NCBI GenBank assembly: GCA_002919195.1
Contig: PKEU01000153.1
Span: 1-44,461, forward strand
DNA length: 44,461 bases
Origin: a bacterium
GTDB lineage: Bacteria; Bacillota; Limnochordia; DTU080; RSA5
Reading direction: 5' to 3'
Shown: positions 17,405-26,119 of the stretch, piece after piece
How the letters are laid out: the number at the start of each line of letters is the position of its first letter
How positions within the stretch are numbered: position 1 is the first letter of the stretch
Position numbers and translations under genes: made by a program
Notes under the pieces: generated by a model
Databases searched by the model: none
The model's input: only the letters and a program-made list of their open reading frames with translations
What the model was told of the DNA's origin: nothing

Positions 17405-18583
17405 CTAAAAGCCCGGGCTTATGCGGGTGTTGCGCAGCCTTTCGACGAGGGGCGGGAGGACTTCGAGGACCCTGTCAATCTCCTCGATAGTATTCCTCTT
17501 GCCCAGCGAAAACCTGATCGAGCCCAGGGCTGCTTTCCGATCGAGGCCCATCGCCAGGAGGACGTGCGACGCCTCGATCGAGCCTGAAGTACACGCCGAG
17601 CCGCTGGAAGCCTCGATGCCCTGCATGTCCAGGTTGAGGAGGAGCGACTCGCCTTCGATTCCATCAAACGTCACGTTGAGATGCCCGGGAAGCCTCTCGT
17701 GCGGGTGGCCGTTGAGCCGCGCCCCCTCGATCGCCGAAAGGATTCCCGCTTCCAAACGGTCCCGCAGCCGGCGGATCTTTTCGAGGCGCTGCGGCCGGTC
17801 CACCGCGCTGAGCTCCAGCGCCTTGGCCATGCCGACAATGCCGGCCACGTTTTCGGTGCCGGCGCGCCGCTCTTGCTCTTGCCCTCCGCCGTGGATCAAC
17901 GGCGCGAGCGATACCGAACGCCGGACGTAGAGCGCCCCGACTCCCTTGGGACCGTAAAATTTGTGGGCCGCCAGCGACAAAAGATCGCACCCCAGCTCAC
18001 TGACGTCGACCGGCAGGTGGCCCACCGTCTGGACGGCGTCAGTGTGAAACACGATCCCCCGCTCCCGGGCGATCGCCGCGATCTCGCGGATCGGCTGCAG
18101 GGTCCCGGTCTCGTTGTTGGCGTGCATCACGGAGATCAGGATCGTGTCGTCCCGGATGGCCTCGCGAACCGCCTCGGGGGCGACGATGCCGTGCGCGTCG
18201 GGCCGGACGTAGGTCACGTCAAACCCCTGGTCGCCCAAGGATTTTGCGGCACGCAGCACCGCGTGGTGCTCGATGGCGGTGGTGACGATGTGCCGTCCCC
18301 GATCGCGATACGCCCAGGCAACCCCTTTCAAAGCCAGGTTGTCGGCCTCGGAGCCACCGCCCGTAAAGATGATCTCTCGAGGCGACTGGGCGCCGATGGC
18401 CTGGGCCACCGCATCGCGCGCTTCGTCCAGCGCCCGGCGGGCCTGGCGCCCCCGGTAATAGATCGACGAGGGATTGCCGAATTCGCTCGTCAAGAAAGGG
18501 AGCATCGCCTCCACCACGTCGGGGTCGACGGGCGTCGTCGCCGCGTGATCCAAATAGATCCGGCCGTTTTCCAACGAGGTCAT
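17405..18583 (-). CDS. Cysteine desulfurase (NifS/IscS family)
   Basis: IYLDHAATTPVDPDVVEAM, DAVQTVGHLPVDVSELGCDLLSLAAHKFYGPKGVGALYVRR, SSGSACTSGSIEASHVL. Confidence 0.96.
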   Translation of the reverse strand: MTSLENGRIYLDHAATTPVDPDVVEAMLPFLTSEFGNPSSIYYRGRQARRALDEARDAVAQAIGAQSPREIIFTGGGSEADNLALKGVAWAYRDRGRHIVTTAIEHHAVLRAAKSLGDQGFDVTYVRPDAHGIVAPEAVREAIRDDTILISVMHANNETGTLQPIREIAAIARERGIVFHTDAVQTVGHLPVDVSELGCDLLSLAAHKFYGPKGVGALYVRRSVSLAPLIHGGGQEQERRAGTENVAGIVGMAKALELSAVDRPQRLEKIRRLRDRLEAGILSAIEGARLNGHPHERLPGHLNVTFDGIEGESLLLNLDMQGIEASSGSACTSGSIEASHVLLAMGLDRKAALGSIRFSLGKRNTIEEIDRVLEVLPPLVERLRNTRISPGF

Positions 18584-18602
18584 CCCTCGCTCTTGAAAAG
18601 AG

Positions 18603-19061
18603 TCAGATGTGATACATGAAGGAATCGTCCCGGGCCTTCATCCGGGCCGCCTCGTCGCACACGTGGGCCAGGGTGACCGAATCGAGCACCTCGTTGACAC
18701 GCTGGGAAAGCTTCTTCCAGGTTTCGACCAGCGCGAGCCTTTCGGGCGAGTCCACGGTCTCGGCCCGTTCGGTCTCGGCCTGTGCGCCGTACACCGTGAG
18801 CACAGGCCCCTCCAGCGCCCGGATCACATCGCCGATGGTGATGGCCTCAGGCGGCCGGGCCAGCTCGTACCCGCCTTGGGCTCCCCGGACCGAGACCACC
18901 AGGCCTGCTTTCCGCAAAGCTCCCATCAATTGTTCGAGGTAGTGATCCGAAACGTCTTGCCTTTCCGCGATCTGCTTCAGGGGGATCGGCCCTTCTCCGT
19001 AGTGCTGGGCCAGGTCAAAGAGGGCCCGCACGCCGTACTCCCCCCGCGATGAAATCCGCAT
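18603..19061 (-). CDS. Rrf2 family transcriptional regulator (CymR-like)
   Basis: MRISSRGEYGVRALFDLAQHYGEGPIPLKQIAERQDVSDHYLEQLMGALRKAGLVVSVRGAQGGYELARPP; only one Cys, so no IscR-type [Fe-S] cysteine triad. Confidence 0.92.
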   Translation of the reverse strand: MRISSRGEYGVRALFDLAQHYGEGPIPLKQIAERQDVSDHYLEQLMGALRKAGLVVSVRGAQGGYELARPPEAITIGDVIRALEGPVLTVYGAQAETERAETVDSPERLALVETWKKLSQRVNEVLDSVTLAHVCDEAARMKARDDSFMYHI

Positions 19062-19128
19062 CGTTGCCGCCTCCTACACGTCCCCGCGCCTTCCAATTCC
19101 GAGTAAATCAATCGAGATTTCGTTCCCC

Positions 19129-19157
19129 ATGATAACACGGTGAACCCATTGTGTCAA
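19129..19157 (-). promoter_or_regulatory. Sigma-A type promoter of the Rrf2 regulator gene
   Basis: TTGACA (19157-19152), 17-bp spacer, TATCAT (19134-19129). Confidence 0.75.
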
Positions 19158-20485
19158 CGCTCTTGGCTTCCCAAACCTTCTCTCAACGCTTGGAGCCGGT
19201 CGCGGATCACTCGCTCGTAGCCCCGGTCCACCGGATGGTAAAAGCTGACCGGTCCGACCCCATCGGGGAGGTACTGTTGGGGGACATAGCCTCCCGGGTA
19301 GTCGTGGGGGTAGAGGTACCCGACCCCGTGACCGAGCTCAGAGGCCCCCCGGTAGCTCGCATCCCTCAGGTGCCTTGGCACCTCTCCCCCGCCTTGAGCG
19401 CGCACCGCCTCCTTGGCGGCGGCCAGCGCCTTGTACGTCGCGTTGCTCTTAGGGGCGGTGGCAATGTAAAGAGCGGCCTGAGCCAACGCCAGTTCCGCTT
19501 CGGGCAGCCCCACCCACTCCAAAGCGGTGGCCGCCGCGGCTGCGACCACCAGCGCTTGAGGGTCAGCGTTTCCCACGTCCTCGCTCGCGTGGATCAGGAT
19601 CCTCCTGGCGATAAACCGGGGATCTTCACCGCTTTCCAGCATCCTGGCGAGCCAATACAGGGTGGCGTCGGGATCGCTCCCCCTCATGCTCTTGATGAAG
19701 GCCGAGATCACGTCGTAGTGGTTGTCCCCGCTCTTGTCATAGCGCAGGAACTTGCGCGCGGTCGCCTCTTCGGCCAGCGCTAGCGTGATCGTTCGGTCCT
19801 CGCGATCTTTGGCCCCCAAAGCCGCGAGCTCCAGGTTATTGAGCGCCACCCGGGCGTCTCCATTGGCCGTCCGGACCAGGTGCTCCTCGGCCTCCGTCTC
19901 GATCGTCAACTCCCACGCACCGAGCCCCCGCTCCCGGTCGGTCAGGGCACGGCGGACAAGGCGCGCGATCTCGTGATCCTCGAGGGGTTCAAAGCGCACG
20001 ACCCGCGCCCTGGAAAGGAGCGGCGCGTTGACTTCAAAATACGGGTTTTCAGTGGTCGCGCCGATCAGCGTGATGGTGCCGTCCTCCACCGCGGGCAAAA
20101 GGGCGTCCTGCTGGCTCTTGTTAAACCGGTGGATCTCGTCAATAAAGACGATGCTTCTCTTGCCGTAAAGGGCGCGGCGATCTTTCGCCTCCTGGATCAC
20201 CTTGCGAATCTCCGTGACGCCTGAGGTGACAGCGTTGAGCTGCTCGAAGTGCGAGCGGGTGGAGTCGGCGATGAGGCGGGCCAGCGTGGTCTTCCCCGTG
20301 CCCGGCGGCCCGTAGAGGATCAGCGACACCAGCCGGTCGCTTAAGATCATCTGCCGGAGCAAAGTGCCAGGCCCCACGACCCTTTCTTGTCCGACAAACT
20401 CGTCCAACGAGCGCGGGCGCATCCGCACCGCCAAAGGCGCTTTCGCCAAAGCCTCCGCCTTGCTGGCCGCTTCAAAGAGGTCCAT
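19154..20485 (-). CDS. rarA: Replication-associated recombination protein A (RarA/MgsA AAA ATPase)
   Basis: [77 protein letters not shown] at 20485 with GGGAGG upstream (track ORF start 20662 conflicts with the ncRNA). Confidence 0.95.
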   Translation of the reverse strand: MDLFEAASKAEALAKAPLAVRMRPRSLDEFVGQERVVGPGTLLRQMILSDRLVSLILYGPPGTGKTTLARLIADSTRSHFEQLNAVTSGVTEIRKVIQEAKDRRALYGKRSIVFIDEIHRFNKSQQDALLPAVEDGTITLIGATTENPYFEVNAPLLSRARVVRFEPLEDHEIARLVRRALTDRERGLGAWELTIETEAEEHLVRTANGDARVALNNLELAALGAKDREDRTITLALAEEATARKFLRYDKSGDNHYDVISAFIKSMRGSDPDATLYWLARMLESGEDPRFIARRILIHASEDVGNADPQALVVAAAAATALEWVGLPEAELALAQAALYIATAPKSNATYKALAAAKEAVRAQGGGEVPRHLRDASYRGASELGHGVGYLYPHDYPGGYVPQQYLPDGVGPVSFYHPVDRGYERVIRDRLQALREGLGSQER

Positions 20486-20566
20486 GGAAGACGCCTCCCA
20501 TCTCAAAAATAGCCCAAATGCCCGCGCGCAAAAGCCCGCCGCGACCGGCGCTCCCACGGCGGAAGA

Positions 20567-20785
20567 CAAAAAGAAACCCCCGCCATGCCGCTGGTGCTGA
20601 CCCGTTAATGAACCTGCTCTCCAGCAGGTGGGTGCCCTCCTGCCCGTCAGCGACGTCCCCAACTGGCGTGGGGCATGTGCATCGGGGACAGAGACCAGGC
20701 TCCCTCGTGTAAGGGTGTTGGCTCATAACAAAGGCCAGCTTGACCACGCACACAGCAGGGAAAACTGATGGCGTCCCTTTGGCAT
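20567..20785 (-). ncRNA. ssrS: Probable 6S RNA (ssrS/bsrA-type)
   Basis: In the aspS-rarA gap. Minus-strand GGGCACCCACCUGCUGGAGAGCAGGUUCAUUAACGGGUCAGC: 3' hairpin ACCUGCU-GGAG-AGCAGGU and closing stem GCUGGCC/GGUCAGC plus GUUAUGA/UCAUUAAC; GUCCCC...GGGGAC apical stem; extended CGCCAU/AUGGCG; U-rich end GUUUCUUUUUG; promoter TTGCCC-N18-TATTAT just upstream. Ends approximate. Confidence 0.75.
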
Positions 20786-20790
20786 ACAGA

Positions 20791-20820
20791 ATAATACCAC
20801 GACCTCCCGGAGAGGGGCAA
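20791..20820 (-). promoter_or_regulatory. Candidate promoter of the 6S RNA
   Basis: TTGCCC (20820-20815), 18-bp spacer, TATTAT (20796-20791). Confidence 0.55.
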
Positions 20821-20848
20821 GTGGCAATGACCCGCCTCCCTCTCCGGG
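20807..20848 (-). terminator. Stem-loop immediately downstream of the aspS stop, possible terminator
   Basis: CCGGAGAGGG...CCCTCTCCGG inverted repeat; no strong U-tract, overlaps the candidate 6S -35. Confidence 0.4.
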
Positions 20849-20853
20849 GATTG

Positions 20854-22650
20854 CTACGACTGCTTGAAAGCGGCGACTTCGGGGTCGAGCCGCAAGCGCA
20901 GCTCGCGAATCTGCGCAGGATCCACCTCCGCCGGAGCTTGCGTGAGCAAGCACATCGCCCGTTGGGTCTTGGGAAAGGCGATCACATCCCGCAGCGATTC
21001 ACCACCCGCCATCAACATCACCAGGCGATCAAGACCCAAGGCGATGCCCCCGTGGGGCGGCGCCCCGTAGGTAAAGGCCTCGAGCAGAAAGCCAAACTTG
21101 TTCTGAGCAGCCTCTTCATCGATGCCGAGAACGCGGAAAAGCCGCGTCTGGAGCTCGCGCTGGTGGATCCGGATGCTGCCGCCTCCCAGCTCGTACCCGT
21201 TGAGGACCAGGTCGTAGGCCCGGGCCCGCACCTTTTCGGGCGCAGTCTCGAGGAGCTCTAGATCTTCGGGGTTTGGCGAGGTAAAAGGATGGTGCATCGC
21301 ATGGTAGCGTCCGCTCTCGTCGTCCCACTCCAAGAGCGGCCAATCGACGATCCAGCAAAATTCGTACGTACCGCTCGGGATCAACCCCAGCTTCTCGGCG
21401 AGCAGCCTGCGGAGCCGCCCCAACACGTCGTTGGCCACCGCCCGCGTGTCTGCGACAAATAGGAGCAGATCGCCGGTGGACGCTCCCATCGCCTCGCCCA
21501 CCGCTTTCAGCTCCTCCTCGCTCAAAAACTTCGCGATCGGCGAGCGAGGCTCCGCCTGCCCGTAAAGGATCCACGCGAGCCCTTTGGCCCCGTGCTGCTG
21601 CGCAAACTCTCCCAGCTGGTCGATCTCCCGCCGGGACCAGCCACCTTTCCCGGGACCCGCGTTGATCCCTTTCACGACCCCGCCCTTGGCCACCGCATCA
21701 GAAAAGACGCGAAAACCGGAGCCCGCGACCTGGGAGGAGACGTCCACCAAGGGCAAGTCATAACGGAGGTCGGGCTTGTCGCTGCCGTAGCGGTCGACGG
21801 CCTCCTGGTAAGTGATGCGCCTAAAGGGAGGCGCAAGCTCGACCCCGAGCGCCTCGCGAAACACGTGGGCGATCAGCCCCTCGATCAAGCTTAAGACGTC
21901 GTTTTCGTCGACGAAGGACATCTCCACGTCCAGCTGGGTAAACTCCGGCTGGCGGTCGGCTCTAAGGTCTTCGTCCCTGAAACAACGGGCGATTTGGAAA
22001 TACCGCTCAAACCCCGACACCATCAAGAGCTGTTTAAAGAGCTGGGGCGATTGCGGCAGGGCATAGAAAGTACCAGGATTGACCCGGCTGGGCACCAGGT
22101 AGTCGCGCGCCCCCTCCGGGGTGCTGCGGGTCAGCATCGGCGTCTCGATCTCGTAAAAACCCTGCTTGTCTAGATAGGAGCGGATCGCCTGGGTCACCCT
22201 GTGGCGGAGCGCCAGGTTGCGCTGGAGATCCGGCCGGCGCAAGTCCAGGTAACGGTAGCGCAATCGGAGGTTTTCCTCGACGTCCACCGGGCGGTCGATG
22301 GGAAACGGGGGCGTCGCCGCCTCGTTGAGGATTTCGAGCGCCGTGGCCACCACCTCGATCTCGCCGGTGGCCAGAGCGGGATTTTCCATCCCCGGCATGC
22401 GGCGGACGACTTCGCCTTCCACCATGATGACGTACTCGCTCCGCAGGCGCTCGGCCCGCGCAAAGACCTCCGGGCCCACCCGCTCCGGATTGACCACCAC
22501 TTGCACGACCCCGGAGCGGTCACGCAGGTCCACAAAGATCAAGCCGCCGTGGTCCCTGCGGCGTTGCACCCACCCGGCGAGCTTGACGGCTGTGCCTGCA
22601 TCCTTGGGCCGTAACGTTCCACAATCGTGCGTTTTCATCGCTACACCCAT
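20854..22650 (-). CDS. aspS: Aspartate--tRNA ligase
   Basis: [73 protein letters not shown]. Start ATG 22650 chosen for GAGGAGG upstream (track 22686). Confidence 0.97.
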   Translation of the reverse strand: MGVAMKTHDCGTLRPKDAGTAVKLAGWVQRRRDHGGLIFVDLRDRSGVVQVVVNPERVGPEVFARAERLRSEYVIMVEGEVVRRMPGMENPALATGEIEVVATALEILNEAATPPFPIDRPVDVEENLRLRYRYLDLRRPDLQRNLALRHRVTQAIRSYLDKQGFYEIETPMLTRSTPEGARDYLVPSRVNPGTFYALPQSPQLFKQLLMVSGFERYFQIARCFRDEDLRADRQPEFTQLDVEMSFVDENDVLSLIEGLIAHVFREALGVELAPPFRRITYQEAVDRYGSDKPDLRYDLPLVDVSSQVAGSGFRVFSDAVAKGGVVKGINAGPGKGGWSRREIDQLGEFAQQHGAKGLAWILYGQAEPRSPIAKFLSEEELKAVGEAMGASTGDLLLFVADTRAVANDVLGRLRRLLAEKLGLIPSGTYEFCWIVDWPLLEWDDESGRYHAMHHPFTSPNPEDLELLETAPEKVRARAYDLVLNGYELGGGSIRIHQRELQTRLFRVLGIDEEAAQNKFGFLLEAFTYGAPPHGGIALGLDRLVMLMAGGESLRDVIAFPKTQRAMCLLTQAPAEVDPAQIRELRLRLDPEVAAFKQS

Positions 22651-22666
22651 TGAGCCGGGGGCCTCC

Positions 22667-23965
22667 TCAAAACGGGCCCCCACCACCTCCTAGTTGCTCC
22701 TTTACCGCTGGGATCACTCCGTCTAGGGAGACCTCCCACTGCTCGCCGTCGCTCAATCGCTTGATGGAGGCGACGCCGCGGGCGAGCTCGTCGTCGCCGA
22801 GGATGAGGGCCAACCGGGCCCCCAGCCGGCCGGCGGCCTTCATCTGCGCCCGCATCGACCGGGCCTGGTCAAACTCGTCGCTGTAGTCTAAGGCCGACGC
22901 GATGTCCTCCCGGCGCAGCCGGTGGGCGATCTTGACGCCCTCAATCCGGGCTTCTTTTCCCAGGCAGACCAGGAAGACATCGGGAGCGTCCAGGTGCGCG
23001 GCCTCGTCGAGGCCGGCGGCCCGCAGGGCCAGCACGGCCCGCTCCATCCCGCCGGCAAAGCCCACGGCAGGAAAACGCTTGCCGCCCACGGCCGCCGTTA
23101 GCCCGTCGTATCGCCCTCCCGCCGCCAGGGTGCCTTGCGCTCCAAGGACGTCGGTCACGATCTCAAACACCGTTTTGGTATAGTAATCGAGTCCCCGCAC
23201 AAGGCGCGGGTCCATGCGGTATTCGATGCCCAACGCCCTAAGGAGCACGGTCACATGCTCCAGGTGCCGGCTGCACTCGTCGCACAAATGATCCAACGGC
23301 GCTGGGGCGCCCTCCGTCGCCTGGCGGCACCGTTCTTCTTTGCAGTCGAGAACCCTTAAGGGGTTGCGTTCATAACGGCTCCTGCAGGTGGGGCAGAGCT
23401 GATCCAACCGGCCGGCCAGCCACGCCTTGAGCTCGGCCCGGTACGCCGGCCGGCACACCTCGCACCCAATGCTGTTGACCAGCACTTCAAACCGCTGGAT
23501 CCCCAAGCGGCGGTAGACCTCCAGCGGGATCGCGATCATCTCCACGTCGCAGGCGGGATCGAGCGTGCCGATGGCCTCGGCCCCAAACTGGTGAAATTGG
23601 CGTCCCCTTCCGGCCTGGGGCCGCTCGTAGCGAAACATCGGCTGCGCGTACCAAAGCTTTTGCGGCAAGGCGCGCCCGTCCAGGCGGTGCTGTACAAAGG
23701 CGCGCACGACCGGGGCGGTGCCCTCGGGCCTGAGCGTCAAGCTGCGGCCTCCCTGGTCTTCAAAGGTGTACATCTGCTTTTCGACGATGTCGGTGGTCTC
23801 GCCGACGCCCCGCAAAAACAGTTCGGTGTATTCAAAGACCGGGGTACGGATCTCTCCGTACCCGTAGGCGCGCATGACCTCGCGCACCGTCGCTTCGATC
23901 TTTTGCCAAAGCCGGGCTTCCTCCGGCAAAATGTCCGTCGTCCCTCGAGGCGCTCGTGCCTCCAT
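22667..23965 (-). CDS. hisS: Histidine--tRNA ligase
   Basis: [74 protein letters not shown]. Confidence 0.97.
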   Translation of the reverse strand: MEARAPRGTTDILPEEARLWQKIEATVREVMRAYGYGEIRTPVFEYTELFLRGVGETTDIVEKQMYTFEDQGGRSLTLRPEGTAPVVRAFVQHRLDGRALPQKLWYAQPMFRYERPQAGRGRQFHQFGAEAIGTLDPACDVEMIAIPLEVYRRLGIQRFEVLVNSIGCEVCRPAYRAELKAWLAGRLDQLCPTCRSRYERNPLRVLDCKEERCRQATEGAPAPLDHLCDECSRHLEHVTVLLRALGIEYRMDPRLVRGLDYYTKTVFEIVTDVLGAQGTLAAGGRYDGLTAAVGGKRFPAVGFAGGMERAVLALRAAGLDEAAHLDAPDVFLVCLGKEARIEGVKIAHRLRREDIASALDYSDEFDQARSMRAQMKAAGRLGARLALILGDDELARGVASIKRLSDGEQWEVSLDGVIPAVKEQLGGGGGPF

Positions 23966-23983
23966 GGCGATCTCCTTTCCCGA

Positions 23984-25540
23984 TTACTCCTGTGGCTCGG
24001 TCGCCCCTTGGACCTCGTCGAGCTGGGACGGATCTTCAGCTTCAAGCTCGGGCGCCTCAAGGCCCGCGGCGGAGTCTTCGTCCCGGCGAAGCCCCTCTTC
24101 GATCATCCGCTCCAGCTCCTGCTGCCGCTGCAAGGCCTCCTGCTGGCGTAGAAACTCCTCGATCATCTGTTGCTGCAGCTCGTCGACTTTCTGCTCCTCT
24201 TGGGCCGCAAGCTCGTCATACCCGATCGCGCGAAACGCGGAAGCCAAGATCTGGTGGAGCTGCATGTTGGAAGGCGAAAGCTCCGATGCGTTGATATAAG
24301 CATCCTTGGCCTCTTCATACTGGCCTCGCTCCTGGTAGGCCGAGCCCAAAGCAAACCAGAGGAAGGGATCGGTCGCAGCCGTATTCGCCGCCTCCGCGTA
24401 GGCTGCCAGCGCCTCGTCGTCCGCTCCGACTCTCTCCAGCAGGAGAGCCAGCCGGTAGTGGAGGTATCCGTCAAAGGGGTTGGCGGCGATGGCTTCGCGG
24501 TACTGGGCGATGGCCTGGTCGAGAAGGCCCGCTTGCGCGAGCTGGTGCGCCCTCAGCTGCGGGTCGTTGATCGTGATCTCCGCCTTGGCCCGCTCGGCCT
24601 GGAGCCATTGGTTAAACTGAGCGAGGCCCCGCTCCCGCTCCAGCCGGGCGCGCAGGGATGCCTCCACCTCTTCAAACGGCTGCTCAGGCTCGTCAAATCG
24701 ACGGTCAGTCACCTGAATGATATGGTATCCGTAGGGGCTCCGGACCGGCTCGCTAATCTCCCCTACTTCGAGCGCGAAAGCCGCCTCCAAAAACTCTGTG
24801 ACGAAAGGATGGTTCCGGCGGACGTAGCCGAGGCTGCCGCCCAGGTCTTTTGAGCCAGGGTCAGCGGAATAAAGGGCCGCGAGCTCCGCGAAATCCTCGC
24901 CGGCCTCAAGGCGCGCGAGGATCTCCTCGGCCTTTTGCTGCGCGGCATCCCAATCGCCGCCCAACTCCTCCTCCCACGGATCGATGAGGATGTGGCGCAC
25001 CTCGATCTCTTCCCGCTCGCGGTCAAAGGCTTCCCGCACCTCTTCGTCGGTGACGACCACCTTCGACTTCTCCTCTCGCACCTTTTGCAAGAGGAGGTTT
25101 TCGCGGATCAGCTCCCGGAGCGATGCGTGATTGAGCCCTTGCATCCGCAAGACGGTGTTAAATTGATCGCCGTACGCCTCCCGCAGGGCGTCAAACTCCT
25201 GATTGACGAGGCTGTTGTCGACGCGGATACGCTCTTTTTTCGCGGCCTGGAGCATCAGCCGCTGGTCGACCAGCTCCTGCAAGGCGGCGAAACGCAGCTC
25301 CTCTTCTTGGGCCCGAGCCACCGGTTGGCCCATCTGAGCGGCGAAGCTCGCGATGGCGGCGTAGGCCCGGTCCAGCTCCAGGGCGGAGATGCTCTCCCCG
25401 TTGACCCTGGCGACCGCCGGCACCGACGCATCTGGGTTAAAGAAAGTGTCGCCGCCCACGTAGAGCAGCGTCAGGGCGAAGGCGACGCAGACGACAACGA
25501 TGATCACCTTCATTTGCTTGCGGAGCTTGTCGAAAAACAC
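23984..25540 (-). CDS. Membrane-anchored SurA/PpiD-like peptidyl-prolyl isomerase (PPIC) with C-terminal TPR repeats
   Basis: N-terminal TM (MKVIIVVVCVAFALTLLYVGG), parvulin core EVRHILIDPWEEE...FAELAALYSADPGSKDLGGSLGYVRRNHPFVTEFLEAAFALEVGEISEPVRSPYGYHIIQV, TPRs (GYLHYRLALLLERVGADDEALAAYAEAANTAATDPFLWFALGSAYQERGQYEEAKDAY). GTG at 25540, AGGGG RBS. Confidence 0.88.
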   Translation of the reverse strand: MFFDKLRKQMKVIIVVVCVAFALTLLYVGGDTFFNPDASVPAVARVNGESISALELDRAYAAIASFAAQMGQPVARAQEEELRFAALQELVDQRLMLQAAKKERIRVDNSLVNQEFDALREAYGDQFNTVLRMQGLNHASLRELIRENLLLQKVREEKSKVVVTDEEVREAFDREREEIEVRHILIDPWEEELGGDWDAAQQKAEEILARLEAGEDFAELAALYSADPGSKDLGGSLGYVRRNHPFVTEFLEAAFALEVGEISEPVRSPYGYHIIQVTDRRFDEPEQPFEEVEASLRARLERERGLAQFNQWLQAERAKAEITINDPQLRAHQLAQAGLLDQAIAQYREAIAANPFDGYLHYRLALLLERVGADDEALAAYAEAANTAATDPFLWFALGSAYQERGQYEEAKDAYINASELSPSNMQLHQILASAFRAIGYDELAAQEEQKVDELQQQMIEEFLRQQEALQRQQELERMIEEGLRRDEDSAAGLEAPELEAEDPSQLDEVQGATEPQE

Positions 25541-25587
25541 AGGTCCATCGCCCCTTCGAAACGACGTACATAAGAAAATACGTACAC

Positions 25588-25615
25588 AAAAAAAGAGGGC
25601 CTGTCCACCCTCTTT
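25588..25615 (-). terminator. Intrinsic terminator located between a promoter and the PPIase-TPR start codon (candidate attenuator)
   Basis: AAAGAGGG-TGGACAGG-CCCTCTTT followed by TTTT (7 T in all) on the minus strand. Confidence 0.8.
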
Positions 25616-25636
25616 GCCCACGCGAGGGCATAAAAT

Positions 25637-25666
25637 ATTGTACCTGAAGAGCAAAAAGAGTGTCAA
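25637..25666 (-). promoter_or_regulatory. Sigma-A type promoter overlapping the dtd stop region
   Basis: TTGACA (25666-25661), 18-bp spacer, TACAAT (25642-25637). Confidence 0.75.
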
Positions 25667-26109
25667 CGCGAAGGGCTTTCCACAATCAGCGTCACCGGGC
25701 CGTCATTAATTAGCGAGACGGCCATCATCTCCCCAAACCGCCCCTCTTGTACGGGAAGCCCCCGCGCCGCGAGCGCCTTGACAAAGAGTTGATATAACGG
25801 CAGCGCTACCTCGGGAGGGGCGCTGCTGGTAAAATTGGGGCGCCGCCCTTTGCGGGTATCGCCATACAACGTAAACTGAGAGACAACCAAAACCTCCCCG
25901 CCGATCTCCTCGACCGAAAGGTTCATCTTGCCGCCTTCGTCGGCGAAGATCCTGAGCCCAGCCACCTTGTCGGCGAGGTAGCGGGCATCGGCCTCGGTGT
26001 CGCCTTGCCCCACACCGAGGAGCACCAAAAGGCCCCGGCCGATCTGGGCGACCCTTTCTCCGCCCACATCGACCGCGGCCTGGCTCACTCTCTGCACAAC
26101 GGCTCGCAT
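25663..26109 (-). CDS. dtd: D-aminoacyl-tRNA deacylase
   Basis: [76 protein letters not shown]. Confidence 0.96.
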   Translation of the reverse strand: MRAVVQRVSQAAVDVGGERVAQIGRGLLVLLGVGQGDTEADARYLADKVAGLRIFADEGGKMNLSVEEIGGEVLVVSQFTLYGDTRKGRRPNFTSSAPPEVALPLYQLFVKALAARGLPVQEGRFGEMMAVSLINDGPVTLIVESPSR

Positions 26110-26119
26110 CGTCTTCCTC

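Noticed and set aside
19085-19125. Rrf2/CymR operator (ATTTACTCGGAATTGG) in the regulator leader
   Set aside because: Only one plausible half-site; the inverted partner is poor, so autoregulation cannot be supported from sequence alone.
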